Source: Moritella sp. PE36 (GTDB lineage Bacteria; Pseudomonadota; Gammaproteobacteria; Enterobacterales; Moritellaceae). From it: DNA of 64,000 bases. This document shows positions 36,750 to 45,528 of the stretch, piece by piece. Position numbers and translations under genes: made by a program. The stretch covers positions 50,228 through 114,227 of the forward strand of contig NZ_ABCQ01000011.1 in the NCBI RefSeq assembly GCF_000170855.1, read 5' to 3'. How positions within the stretch are numbered: position 1 is the first letter of the stretch; each line of letters opens with the position of its first letter. The notes below the pieces were generated by a model, which was given only the letters and a program-made list of their open reading frames with translations, was not told the DNA's origin and did not search any database.

Positions 36750-37268
36750 TTACAGAATTAAGTACGCGAGCAACTGAACACCTAACAAAGCAAAGATACC
36801 AGCCAGTACATCATCAATCATGATACCAAAACCACCGTGGGTATTTTTATCTAACCAACCAATCGGGCCCGGCTTTACAATATCAAAAAATCGAAACAGT
36901 GCAAAACCAAGAATAACCCACATCCAACCTTGCGGCGCCGCAATCATAGTAATGCCATAACCGGCTATTTCATCCCAAACAATGGCACCGTGATCATGCA
37001 CGCCCATGGCTTTACTGGCACTTGCGCAAATATATACCCCAATCACAGATGCTAACGCAACAATAGCAATGTATTGCCATAAACCTAACTCAAATACACT
37101 GGTCATGAGCAGATATAGCGGGATAGCCGCAAGCGTGCCCATCGTGCCAGGCGCTTTCGGTAACAAACCACTACCAAAACCAACGGCCGCTAGATGCACT
37201 GGATTAGCGTAGTTTAATTTTTGTAGTTCTGGCGATAAAAAATCTTTTTTCATTGGAAGTGGTCCCAT
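36750..37268 (-). CDS. pgpA: Phosphatidylglycerophosphatase A PgpA
   Basis: 172 residues, exactly the E. coli length. It removes phosphate from phosphatidylglycerophosphate at the inner membrane to make phosphatidylglycerol. VHLAAVGFGSGLLPKAPGTMGTLAAIP, MGVHDHGAIVWDEIAGYGI and HGGFGIMIDDVLAG carry the conserved acidic active-site residues, with about four hydrophobic segments. The start at 37268 overlaps thiL by 19 bases and aligns with the E. coli N-terminus; an ATG five codons in (37253) is possible. Last gene after thiL. Confidence 0.94.
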   Translation of the reverse strand: MGPLPMKKDFLSPELQKLNYANPVHLAAVGFGSGLLPKAPGTMGTLAAIPLYLLMTSVFELGLWQYIAIVALASVIGVYICASASKAMGVHDHGAIVWDEIAGYGITMIAAPQGWMWVILGFALFRFFDIVKPGPIGWLDKNTHGGFGIMIDDVLAGIFALLGVQLLAYLIL

Positions 37269-38290
37269 CCTTGTAAAGCGAGCGTCGTTAATTGCTTCTC
37301 ATTAAAATAGTTAATTTGTTGTTCTTGTTCCGATTGTCCAGCACTGACTATTTCACCAATATGCGTATAAGGTAAATCATGCTCAGCCATTACGTCTTCT
37401 AATTGTGCTTTATTCTCTGCTGACACGGTAAATAGTAATTCATAATCATCACCACCAGCAAGTGCATACTGTGGCCATAGCGCTTTACTTACATAAGTTT
37501 GCAAAGCCGTTGATAAAGGTAACGCAGAGAGTTCAATATTTGCCGATAGCGCAACACCACAAGCGCGGCTAGACGCCTTTAGTATATGCTTTAAATCTGA
37601 CGCCAATCCATCAGAGAGGTCGATACAACTATTCGCAATACCAACCAAGGCTTGGCCGGTGCTGACTCTTGCAGTTGGACGTTGATGACGAGCAATTAAA
37701 TAATCTTTGTCGTTCTTCGTTAATAATGCTTCATCGCTATTCTCTGGATGAAGGTCTGTACGGTTATTGGCATCAATTAATAGTTTTAATCCTGCATTAG
37801 CGTCACCAATCGTGCCACTGCAGTAAATTAAATCACCAGCTTTGGCACCGTGCCTTGGTAAGGCTTTACCTTGCTCAACAAAGCCTTGTAAGGTAAGCGT
37901 TAACGTCATATTACCTTTGGTGGTATCTCCACCGATAAGGCTGACACCATAACGATGTAATTGCTGATGTAAACTATCACTGAATGCGCTTAGCCATTCA
38001 GTATCAAAACTCGGTAAGGTTAATGCTAATGAGGCCCAAGCGGGTTGTCCGCCCATCGCCGCTATATCACTGATGTTCACGGCTACGAGCTTATGGGCGA
38101 TATCCGTAGGGTTGGCATCGCTAAGAAAGTGAATACCACTGACCATGGTATCTGTGGTCACCACTAATTGCTTACCAGCAGGCACAGACAAGATCGCACA
38201 GTCATCACCGATCCCCGTTATGACATCGTCACGTGGAACCGATTTATTCGTAAAATATTGTCCAATTAAATCAAACTCGCCTGTCGCCAT
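37250..38290 (-). CDS. thiL: Thiamine-monophosphate kinase ThiL
   Basis: 346 residues. GEFDLIGQYF, the ATP/Mg-binding GIGDDCAIL, VTTDTMVSGIHF, ISDIAAMGGQP, GGDTTKGN and DLSDGLASDL are family signatures. It phosphorylates TMP to thiamine diphosphate, the cofactor of Dxs among others. A repeat relic and AT-rich tandem repeats lie upstream, and a terminator separates it from nusB, so it probably has its own promoter. Confidence 0.95.
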   Translation of the reverse strand: MATGEFDLIGQYFTNKSVPRDDVITGIGDDCAILSVPAGKQLVVTTDTMVSGIHFLSDANPTDIAHKLVAVNISDIAAMGGQPAWASLALTLPSFDTEWLSAFSDSLHQQLHRYGVSLIGGDTTKGNMTLTLTLQGFVEQGKALPRHGAKAGDLIYCSGTIGDANAGLKLLIDANNRTDLHPENSDEALLTKNDKDYLIARHQRPTARVSTGQALVGIANSCIDLSDGLASDLKHILKASSRACGVALSANIELSALPLSTALQTYVSKALWPQYALAGGDDYELLFTVSAENKAQLEDVMAEHDLPYTHIGEIVSAGQSEQEQQINYFNEKQLTTLALQGWDHFQ

Positions 38291-38310
38291 AGTACTGCTG
38301 TTTCCATTAT

Positions 38311-38359
38311 TATATCCAAACTAGTCTCTGATATAGCATCGTGAAGTAACTTGGGCATA
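38311..38359. repeat. Short form of the MITE-like repeat upstream of thiL
   Basis: Inverted relative to the 2703 copy: its reverse complement starts near TGCCCAAGTTACTTCACGATG, continues with the core GCTATATCAGAGACTAG and ends TTTGGATATA. It lies 20-70 bp upstream of the thiL ATG, so it is within the leader or promoter. Confidence 0.7.
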
Positions 38360-38379
38360 GGTTGCCATTAATCTTGCTA

Positions 38380-38445
38380 TTGTACTTTTAATTAAGACCA
38401 AGTTGTATTTTTAATTAAGACCAAATTGTATTGTTAATTAATGCC
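38380..38445. repeat. 23-bp tandem repeat between thiL and nusB
   Basis: Units starting TTGTA at 38380, 38403 and 38426. The first two differ at only about two positions and the third is shortened. Each contains TTAATTAA. Confidence 0.8.
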
Positions 38446-38466
38446 TAAAGAGTGAATTTTAGGCAT

Positions 38467-38498
38467 AAAAAAAGCCAGCAACCTGTGCTAGCTTTTTT
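38467..38498 (-). terminator. Rho-independent terminator of the rib-nusB operon
   Basis: AAAAAAGC-C-AGCA pairs with TGCT-A-GCTTTTTT around a short loop, with A and T runs on both sides. It lies about 20 bases beyond the nusB stop. Confidence 0.88.
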
Positions 38499-38519
38499 GC
38501 ATTGAAGAAAATAATTAAA

Positions 38520-38942
38520 TTATTTTTTCAAACGTAATTGCAATTTACTTACAATCTTATCTAATACGCCGTTAACGAATTTGTGGCTGTCTTCAGCACC
38601 AAAGTCTTTCGCTAATTCGATAGATTCATTGATCACAACTTTATAAGGTACATCTTGACGCTTTAGTAGCTCAAATGTAGAAAGACGTAAAATTGCTTTC
38701 TCAACCAAGTCTAAATCATTCAAAGGACGAGATAGGAATGGACTCATTAACTCATCAAGTTCAGCTGAGTTTAAGCTTACGCCTAATACCAACTCACGGA
38801 AATAAGTCGCATCTGTGCCACTAAAATCTTGATCTGTTACAAATTGGTGTTCAATATTTGCAACAGTTTCTTGTGTCATTTGCCATTGATAAATTGCTTG
38901 TGTGGCAAACTGACGTGCCTTACTACGTTCCGAAGGTTTCAT
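38520..38942 (-). CDS. nusB: Transcription antitermination factor NusB
   Basis: 140 residues, all-helical. [18 protein letters not shown] opens the RNA-binding region, and [25 protein letters not shown] and [18 protein letters not shown]...[10 protein letters not shown] are the conserved core. It binds boxA RNA with S10 (NusE) in rRNA antitermination. It overlaps ribH by four bases. Confidence 0.95.
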   Translation of the reverse strand: MKPSERSKARQFATQAIYQWQMTQETVANIEHQFVTDQDFSGTDATYFRELVLGVSLNSAELDELMSPFLSRPLNDLDLVEKAILRLSTFELLKRQDVPYKVVINESIELAKDFGAEDSHKFVNGVLDKIVSKLQLRLKK

Positions 38943-39424
38943 TTTTTCTCCAATAATACATCAACTTGATGCAAAACATTGACCATTTCAAGTGCACTTA
39001 GAGCAGCCTCCGACCCTTTATTACCAGCCTTGGTACCAGCACGCTCAATTGCTTGCTCAATTGTGTCAGTAGTTAACACACCAAATGCAACAGGAACATC
39101 ATAGTCCATTGCAACTTGAGCAAGACCTTTATTACATTCGCCAGCTACGAATTCAAAATGTGGTGTACCACCACGAATTACCGTACCTAAAGCAATAATT
39201 GCATCAAACTGTTTTGTCGCAGCTACACGCTGAGTAACAAGCGGTAATTCTACAGCACCAGGAACACGCACAATCGTGATGTTGTCTTCGCTAACTTGAC
39301 CAAAACGTTTTAGTGAATCGATAGCACCCGCTAACAAACTTTCATTGATGAAACTGTTAAAACGAGAGATTACAATTGCAATTTTTGCTTCTGGAGCAGG
39401 AACATTTCCTTCGATAACTTTCAT
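38939..39424 (-). CDS. ribH: 6,7-dimethyl-8-ribityllumazine synthase RibH
   Basis: 161 residues from the ATG at 39424 ([23 protein letters not shown]), with AGGA eight bases upstream; the open frame runs 34 codons further without support. [18 protein letters not shown] holds the catalytic His, and RVPGAVELP and [16 protein letters not shown] are substrate-site blocks. It condenses DHBP with the aminouracil intermediate, making the substrate of riboflavin synthase. It forms an icosahedral or pentameric assembly. Confidence 0.95.
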   Translation of the reverse strand: MKVIEGNVPAPEAKIAIVISRFNSFINESLLAGAIDSLKRFGQVSEDNITIVRVPGAVELPLVTQRVAATKQFDAIIALGTVIRGGTPHFEFVAGECNKGLAQVAMDYDVPVAFGVLTTDTIEQAIERAGTKAGNKGSEAALSALEMVNVLHQVDVLLEKK

Positions 39425-39533
39425 GTGTACAAATCCTATATCACGGCGCGTAATTTTACGGCCAATTTTAATTATTATGAATCGGCTGACGAAAGGGCTC
39501 GGATTGTACCAAGCTTTCGCCAGCAAGCAAACT

Positions 39534-39604
39534 TATTCTACGACTATCGCTAAAACTTATTCCATGGCTATTTCTAAAATATATTCTAAGACCAGCCTAA
39601 AACT
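39534..39604. repeat. Degenerate 23-24 bp tandem repeat ending at the ribBA stop codon
   Basis: Three units beginning TATTC at 39534, 39558 and 39582 and ending in CTAAAA plus two or three bases. A fourth, degenerate unit starts at 39605 inside ribBA, whose stop is 39604-39606. Confidence 0.65.
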
Positions 39605-40719
39605 TATTTCGAGATATATTCGACAACTTCTAAGCCAAAGCCAGATAGTGAATGGTAACGTTTGTCTGAGCTTAATAGCTTCATCTTAGACACGCCCATA
39701 TCCGCTAAAATTTGTGAACCGACACCAACACGGCGTGACGTACCCTGCCATTTAGCTTTTGGCTGGGTTTCGCCTTTATCTTCTTTGGCAAATTGTTTCA
39801 CTTTTTCAATGATATCAAGGGAGTTTTCTTCATTGCCTAAGATAACCATGACGCCGCCATCTTGACTGATACGTGCCATTGCATCCGCTAATGACCATGA
39901 GATTTTGCTCGCTCGGTCGGTATGCAAAATATCGGTCATGGTATTTTGTACATGTACACGTACCAATGTTGGCTGCCCAGCAACAACTTCACCTTTGCGT
40001 AATGCATAGTGAACTTGATTATCAATGGTATCGCGGTAAGTCACTAAATCAAAATCACCGTATTCTGTCGGTAATTTACATTCAGCGACACGCTCGATGG
40101 TGGTTTCATTGCTATTACGGTATTCAATTAAATCAGCCACTGTGCCTAATTTGAGACCGTGTTTTTCAGCAAAGATTTCTAGATCTGGGCGACGCGCCAT
40201 TTCACCGTCATCTTTTAATATCTCAACAATCACACCAGCTGGTTCACAACCGGCTAGACGTGCAAGATCGCAACCTGCTTCAGTATGACCAGCGCGTGTT
40301 AATACGCCGCCGTCTTGTGCTGCAAGTGGGAAAATATGCCCAGGCATGACGATATCAGCAGGTTTTGCATCACCTGCAACGGCAGATAAAATTGTCACCG
40401 CACGGTCGGTTGCAGAAATACCAGTGGTCACGCCTTCAGCCGCTTCAATCGAAACAGTGAAGTTAGTTGAAAATTGCGCCGTATTGTCTTGAACCATCAA
40501 AGGCAGTTGCAGTTTCGCTACACGGTCTTTGGTTAATGTCAGACAAATTAAACCACGACCGTGTGTCGCCATAAAGTTAATCGCTTCTGGCGTGACTTTG
40601 TCAGCCGCCATGATCAGATCGCCTTCATTCTCGCGATCTTCATCATCCATCAAGATAACCATTTTACCTAGGCGGATGTCTTCAATAATATCTTCAATAC
40701 GACTTAGTGCCATGCTCAT
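39604..40719 (-). CDS. ribBA: 3,4-dihydroxy-2-butanone-4-phosphate synthase with degenerate GTP cyclohydrolase II-like domain (RibBA-type)
   Basis: 371 residues. The N-terminal RibB domain (about 1-205) is complete: [58 protein letters not shown]. The C-terminal region (about 210-371) aligns with GTP cyclohydrolase II but lacks the zinc-binding Cys residues (the CLTGDVFGSLRCDC block is replaced by [13 protein letters not shown]), so it should not hydrolyse GTP. This is known from many gammaproteobacterial RibBA-like proteins. An active RibA is expected elsewhere. Lies between riboflavin synthase and ribH. Confidence 0.93.
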   Translation of the reverse strand: MSMALSRIEDIIEDIRLGKMVILMDDEDRENEGDLIMAADKVTPEAINFMATHGRGLICLTLTKDRVAKLQLPLMVQDNTAQFSTNFTVSIEAAEGVTTGISATDRAVTILSAVAGDAKPADIVMPGHIFPLAAQDGGVLTRAGHTEAGCDLARLAGCEPAGVIVEILKDDGEMARRPDLEIFAEKHGLKLGTVADLIEYRNSNETTIERVAECKLPTEYGDFDLVTYRDTIDNQVHYALRKGEVVAGQPTLVRVHVQNTMTDILHTDRASKISWSLADAMARISQDGGVMVILGNEENSLDIIEKVKQFAKEDKGETQPKAKWQGTSRRVGVGSQILADMGVSKMKLLSSDKRYHSLSGFGLEVVEYISK

Positions 40720-40761
40720 AGCCCTTTTATAACAATTAAAAACTGATCGTTAATAGATGTT

Positions 40762-41427
40762 TTACTTTAAAAATCCATTACTCGCAAGAAAATCCATGGT
40801 GATGCCCTGTTCCGGTGTGCTTGATTCAGCGGCTTTATCACCTAGCATAATGCGTTCTAAATAACGGGCAATCACATCTACTTCTAAGTTAACTTTACGA
40901 CCGACTACATAACTTTCTATCGTTGTTTCTAATGCAGTATGCGGTACGATCGTCAATTTGAATTTAGCGCCGTCAATTTCATTGATCGTTAAACTAATAC
41001 CATCAATGGTAATTGAGCCTTTTTCGGCGATATAACGGGCTAATTCGTTCGGTGCTTGTAACCAATACTCAGTCGCACGACCAAGTTTACTGATCTTAAC
41101 AATCTCGGCAACGCCATCCACGTGGCCACTGACTAAGTGACCACCGAGACGCGTGCTTAGGGTTAACGCTTTTTCTAAGTTAACCTTATCACCAATACGG
41201 TAATGCGCAAAACCAGATCGCTTGATCGTTTCTAATGACACATCAGCGCGGTAACCATTGCCGAGTAGTTCAACAACCGTCAGGCATACACCATTGGTCG
41301 CGATACTGTCACCAAGTTTCACGTCACTTAAATCAAGATCACCACTATCAACAGTGATGCTCACATCAGCCCCTTTGGGGGTTAAACCAGTGAGCGTGCC
41401 CACGGTTTCAATAATTCCTGTAAACAT
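40762..41427 (-). CDS. ribE: Riboflavin synthase alpha subunit
   Basis: 221 residues made of two lumazine-binding repeats. The first starts MFTGIIETVGTLTGL with GVCLTVVELLG, the second near residue 100 with GHLVSGHVDGVAEIVKI and GISLTINEIDGAKF. It dismutates two dimethylribityllumazines to riboflavin. The start touches the ribD stop (shared base 41427), indicating coupling. Named ribE/ribC depending on the convention. Confidence 0.95.
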   Translation of the reverse strand: MFTGIIETVGTLTGLTPKGADVSITVDSGDLDLSDVKLGDSIATNGVCLTVVELLGNGYRADVSLETIKRSGFAHYRIGDKVNLEKALTLSTRLGGHLVSGHVDGVAEIVKISKLGRATEYWLQAPNELARYIAEKGSITIDGISLTINEIDGAKFKLTIVPHTALETTIESYVVGRKVNLEVDVIARYLERIMLGDKAAESSTPEQGITMDFLASNGFLK

Positions 41428-42695
41428 TAGTATTCCGGTTTTGCTGTAATGCGAAGATCGTCACCAATCTGCGTGATATCGGTAAAGCTAAATGTAGGCA
41501 CTTGCGCCATTTCAGTTAGCTCGCTTAATACTGCTAGTCCTCTGGCACTATCACCCATCAGCTTAGGTGCCAGATAAATAATTATCTCATCCACCAGCTT
41601 ATTTTCAAGTAACGCACCAGCAAGTGTTGCGCCCGCTTCAACCCACAGGTCATTAATATTCTGCTGGGCTAGCGTTGTCATTAACTGGTTTAGATCTATG
41701 TTATGGTGACTATCTTGCTCAATTTCAATTCGTGATACCGATTCATTCACCAATAACTGTTCTGTAGACGAATTCTTAGTCGCGACATTAACTGTATTTT
41801 TAACGCCATTAACTAATAGTATCTGACCGGGCTGCGCAAATAGCTTTAATTCTTTAGCTGACGGTTCAAGGTGCGCATCCAAGCGGCGATGATTATCCAG
41901 AACGACACGTATAGGCTGACGTACTTGTGACTGCTCTGCTTGAATTAATGACTTCTCTGCATAATCTAACGGATAATCGGCTTGGCTTGTGCCTAACTCA
42001 CTATAACGGACATTGAGTGACGCATCGTCCATGATAACCGTACTGGCGGTGGATAAAATTGCACTGGCTTGAGCACGGTATACTTGTACATCAGAACGAG
42101 CTGCAGAACCGGTGATCCATTTGCTCTCACCGTTTTTCAATGCTGTACGCCCGTCTAAGCTTGCTGCCATTTTTAGACGTACAAAAGGACGTTGTTCGCG
42201 CATTCGTAAGATAAAGCCTGGATTCAAGGCATGGGATTGCGCCGATAACAGCCCCACACGTACTTTAATACCCGCGGCAATTAATATTGCAATGCCCTTA
42301 CCTGCCACTTGCGGATTCGGATCGACCATGGCAATGACGACTTCATGAACGTTAGCATTAACCAAGGCTGCTGCGCAAGGCGGTGTACGACCATAGTGGC
42401 TACATGGTTCGAGTGTCACATAACAAGTGGCACCTTGGGCATCATCACCCGCGGAATTTAAAGCATGGACTTCAGCATGAGCCTCACCCGCACGTAAATG
42501 AAAACCTTCACCAATGACTTTATCTGCTTTAACGAGCACACAGCCAACATTTGGATTCGGAGCCGTGGTAAAACGGCCTTTTTGTGCAAGTGCGATCGCA
42601 CGTTGCATATGTAAATGGTCAGTATCATTGAACTGACTAATTGAAACTATTTCTTCCAATAGCAGGTCTAACTCAGCACGTGATTTGTTTGGCAT
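41427..42695 (-). CDS. ribD: Bifunctional riboflavin deaminase/reductase RibD
   Basis: About 422 residues from 42695; the frame opens at 42749 (440 residues), overlapping nrdR, and a third Met at 42608 (MQRAIALAQKG) matches the E. coli start best. The zinc deaminase domain has HAEVHAL and PCSHYGRTPPC, and the reductase domain starts near KLAASLDGRTALKNGESKWITG and ends with WVEAGATLAGALLE and IYLAPKLMG. It performs two steps of riboflavin synthesis. Somewhat longer than usual in its middle region (about 260-340), which is rich in Gln/Ser. Confidence 0.93.
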   Translation of the reverse strand: MPNKSRAELDLLLEEIVSISQFNDTDHLHMQRAIALAQKGRFTTAPNPNVGCVLVKADKVIGEGFHLRAGEAHAEVHALNSAGDDAQGATCYVTLEPCSHYGRTPPCAAALVNANVHEVVIAMVDPNPQVAGKGIAILIAAGIKVRVGLLSAQSHALNPGFILRMREQRPFVRLKMAASLDGRTALKNGESKWITGSAARSDVQVYRAQASAILSTASTVIMDDASLNVRYSELGTSQADYPLDYAEKSLIQAEQSQVRQPIRVVLDNHRRLDAHLEPSAKELKLFAQPGQILLVNGVKNTVNVATKNSSTEQLLVNESVSRIEIEQDSHHNIDLNQLMTTLAQQNINDLWVEAGATLAGALLENKLVDEIIIYLAPKLMGDSARGLAVLSELTEMAQVPTFSFTDITQIGDDLRITAKPEY

Positions 42696-42720
42696 AATCA
42701 ATGAGGACTCAGATAACGGA

Positions 42721-43170
42721 TTATTTGTCGAGTTTGGCGATTTCTTCATTAAATTCTTTTACATCTTCAAAAGAACGATAAACAGAAGCGAACCGTACAT
42801 AAGCCACTTTATCGAGCTTTTTCAATACGTCCATCACCAGTTCACCCACAAAACTTGATTCGATTTCACGCTCACCAGTGGCTCTTAAACTCGATTTGAT
42901 CTGATTAATACCAAGTTCAATCTGCTCTGCGGCAACCGGACGTTTTTCTAACGCACGATAAATACCACTAACCAGTTTATCTTCGTTAAAAGGTTCACGT
43001 GTATCATCCGTTTTAATGATGCGTGGCATCACTAACTCGGCAGTTTCAAAGGTAGTATAACGTTCATGACATTTCGCACACTCACGGCGGCGACGCACCT
43101 GATGGCCTTCAGCCACAAGACGAGAGTCGATAACTTTAGTTTCAGTCGCTGAACAAAATGGACAGAACAT
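42721..43170 (-). CDS. nrdR: Transcriptional repressor NrdR
   Basis: 149 residues from the Met at 43170 ([19 protein letters not shown]), the family length; an ATG two codons earlier is also in frame. The zinc ribbon CPFC...[17 protein letters not shown] is followed by an ATP-cone (about 47-137). It represses ribonucleotide reductase genes according to (d)ATP. It leads the nrdR-ribD-ribE-ribBA-ribH-nusB operon, as in most gammaproteobacteria. Confidence 0.96.
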   Translation of the reverse strand: MFCPFCSATETKVIDSRLVAEGHQVRRRRECAKCHERYTTFETAELVMPRIIKTDDTREPFNEDKLVSGIYRALEKRPVAAEQIELGINQIKSSLRATGEREIESSFVGELVMDVLKKLDKVAYVRFASVYRSFEDVKEFNEEIAKLDK

Positions 43171-43287
43171 AAACAATCCTATTGAATAATATTATTCTGA
43201 GTCTATCGTTAAACAGCAGGCGGGTACAGAAAAGTGCAGGTAATTTCGTGGAATTAATAAATAAGTTAACAAATTGTTGAATAATCA

Positions 43288-43327
43288 GTCGGTTTCCAAC
43301 CTCTACTTTAATGAGATAAAAACCGAC
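43288..43327 (-). terminator. Possible terminator of the DUF4124-protein gene
   Basis: GTCGGTTT pairs with AAACCGAC across a 24-base loop, 18 bases after the stop at 43345. The T-tail on the minus strand is weak, so this is tentative. Confidence 0.4.
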
Positions 43328-43344
43328 CTAAATTTACTTCACGC

Positions 43345-44784
43345 TTACTCAGCGTTACGGTTCACATCACTTACAAACTGACTTGAAGCAGAAATACCTT
43401 GCCGATCAAGTTGGTTGGTTCCCGCACCCAATAGTGGTAAACGCGCCTTGTGATTATAGCTTAATCTACTTAGCATTAACGCCGAGTTAACTTGTTTTAC
43501 TGATGGCGTTTTTACTTTGTTTGATTGACTACGGCTGCTAATTTCATTTTCAATCGCTTTAATCTGATCAGCACCCTGTATTAATTCTTTATTTTTCACT
43601 GTCGTGGTACGACGACGCTTAGCATTAATATCAGTGTTCGATTTAACTAATTCAGCAACTGAAGTGGTACCGGTCCCACTATTATCCGTTGCTAAATGTG
43701 CTCGGAAGAGCTTTTTATTTATTTCGGCTAAGAATTTATTCTGAACTTGCTCAGGTGTCGCTTTGAACTTGTTGTCAGCAGAGCGTTGACTCGCAAGGAT
43801 CACAGGTTCAGCAATAACAAGTGTTTCATTGTTACGATTTAATTTCTTTTTAATACCGGCGAGGAAAGCGTTGTGGGGTTTTGATTGTGCCTTACGCGAC
43901 ACCTTCGCTATCGTGCGAGATGCAACGACTGGCTTTAGCGCTTCAGGTTTTAGCTCTCTAGGTTTAAATACGGCAGCTTGTTCAATCAATGGCGTATCAA
44001 CGACAACCATAGCCGCAGTCACTGTGATTGATTCAACAGGTTCAAAAATATAAGTCGAGGCTGATTGCGGTCTCTTTGCAGGTTGGATTACTTCCACACT
44101 TTGCTTACGCTTTAACTTGTTTTGGATACCCGCTAAGAATTTATTTGTCATTTTACGCGGTTGCTTTATTTCCACATTTGCAATGGTATTTAACGCTTGG
44201 GGAGATGTTGACGCTAACTGCGTAGGCAAGATAGGTTGAGCTACGTCATTGCTTTTAGTATCGACATTGCCGTAAACACGCCTGTGGATCCCAGCCATAA
44301 AGCTATTTTTAGCTAATGTTTGTTTCACTTTGTTATTTGCTTCAGCAATATTAGCCGCTGCTACAAGCGCTTGCTGTACTTTAAACGCTTCGTGTTTAGC
44401 AACACGTAATGCATGCTGCTCAGCTTGCTGACGGGCGAGTTGTTGTTCAATTAACACCAAATGAGGATCACGACGCGTGAGAACCTTGTCAATTTGACGC
44501 TCAACGTTGGCATTTGCAACGATATCATCAAGACCATCCAGTAAATTATTTACTTTTTTAGCTGGAGATAAATTGTTTACGACATCATTCATATCAGCGT
44601 GTTTACGACTAGCTCGACTTTGCGCCGCATTTTTTTCCACGATTTGACGTGGGAACTGACTATAATGCATCGCACCATCGGCATCGCGCCAACTATATAC
44701 TTTAGCAAATGTCGAAAAGCTCACCGAGCCACATATTAACGCTAATAATAAACGTTTATAATTACCTTTTGAATTCAGCATCAT
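43345..44784 (-). CDS. DUF4124-domain secreted protein with four copies of an FLAGI-type motif
   Basis: 479 residues. A signal peptide (LLLALICGSVSFSTFA) precedes a DUF4124 module (KVYSWRDADGAMHYSQFP, about 28-46), then a long, mostly unstructured Lys/Ala/Gln-rich body with a helical stretch at about 85-155. The motif (K/N)xF(L/M)AGIxxKLxR recurs at about 160-172 (SFMAGIHRRVYG), 215-226 (KFLAGIQNKLKR), 306-317 (AFLAGIKKKLNR) and 350-361 (KFLAEINKKLFR). Only the N-terminal module is a recognised family; the rest is new to me. Probably periplasmic or surface-associated. It is transcribed alone, upstream of nrdR. Confidence 0.75.
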   Translation of the reverse strand: MMLNSKGNYKRLLLALICGSVSFSTFAKVYSWRDADGAMHYSQFPRQIVEKNAAQSRASRKHADMNDVVNNLSPAKKVNNLLDGLDDIVANANVERQIDKVLTRRDPHLVLIEQQLARQQAEQHALRVAKHEAFKVQQALVAAANIAEANNKVKQTLAKNSFMAGIHRRVYGNVDTKSNDVAQPILPTQLASTSPQALNTIANVEIKQPRKMTNKFLAGIQNKLKRKQSVEVIQPAKRPQSASTYIFEPVESITVTAAMVVVDTPLIEQAAVFKPRELKPEALKPVVASRTIAKVSRKAQSKPHNAFLAGIKKKLNRNNETLVIAEPVILASQRSADNKFKATPEQVQNKFLAEINKKLFRAHLATDNSGTGTTSVAELVKSNTDINAKRRRTTTVKNKELIQGADQIKAIENEISSRSQSNKVKTPSVKQVNSALMLSRLSYNHKARLPLLGAGTNQLDRQGISASSQFVSDVNRNAE

Positions 44785-44976
44785 CCCTTATACCTCACCC
44801 TATCCATTGCTTGAACTTGAGCATTCCTTCCCAAGTATTTATTTATTCATTGTCCTAACCGCTAAACAGAACGACATGTTACGATTATGTTAACACCTGT
44901 GCGCTGAATTTAAAACTACCGGATTATATTTACCGCCCACCGACGTCACAATTAAGATTTAAATAATGCTGAAACG

Positions 44977-45279
44977 TTATGAACAGTTAAATATCAATGT
45001 ATTGAATATGCGATTAGCATCAGAATAACGATTAGTTAGTTCGGCATTCTTACCATATTTACCACAATGTTCCTTTGCCATATCAACCACTTCTATCGTT
45101 TCAAACTGACCAAGTTGATATTCATAAGAAGCACCATTTTCAGTTTTAGTTAATACGTCAACTGAACTACAACCACTTACTACAACAGCAAATACTACAA
45201 TGCACATCCTTTTACCTAGTTGCTGAGGTATAGCTTTTAATACATTTATCAGTAGCAATTTATTCATCATATTTCCCAT
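44977..45279 (-). CDS. Small hypothetical lipoprotein
   Basis: 100 residues from 45279; an internal Met (MMNKLLL or MCIVVFAVVVSGC) could be the true start. A clear lipobox, VVSGC, follows a hydrophobic segment and leaves a mature domain of about 65 residues with three Cys (lipid Cys, EHCGKYGKNAEL and the C-terminal NCS). The sequence FETIEVVDMAKEHCGKYGK resembles short YecR-like or DUF-type lipoproteins, but I do not recognise it. It stands alone between the DUF4124 gene and glyA. Confidence 0.6.
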   Translation of the reverse strand: MGNMMNKLLLINVLKAIPQQLGKRMCIVVFAVVVSGCSSVDVLTKTENGASYEYQLGQFETIEVVDMAKEHCGKYGKNAELTNRYSDANRIFNTLIFNCS

Positions 45280-45429
45280 CCTTGGTCTATGAAACTAGAT
45301 TAACAGCAGTACATGAAACTAACAGCTGATCATATGATCCTGAGGCAATAAAAAAGCATGGAAATAGCATGATTTGGGGTATGAGGTGGTATTAGGCATG
45401 GTAAATACGTTGATTTTTAGGCACAAAAA

Positions 45430-45483
45430 AACCGTAAATGACCAACTTAAAACTTTAATTAAAGCTCAGTCGCATTTACGGTT
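45430..45483 (-). terminator. Rho-independent terminator of glyA
   Basis: AACCGTAAATG (45430-45440) pairs with CATTTACGGTT (45473-45483) over 11 bases. The loop has its own TTTAATTAAA dyad, and the minus-strand tail is TTTTTT. It starts 45 bases past the glyA stop. Confidence 0.85.
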
Positions 45484-45528
45484 AATACATGAATCAAAGT
45501 TCATAGACCTTGAGGTCTACACATTTAA

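Noticed and set aside
40720..43344. FMN riboswitch for the rib genes
   Set aside because: No conserved RFN element is visible upstream of nrdR or between rib genes; spacers are too short and AT-rich.
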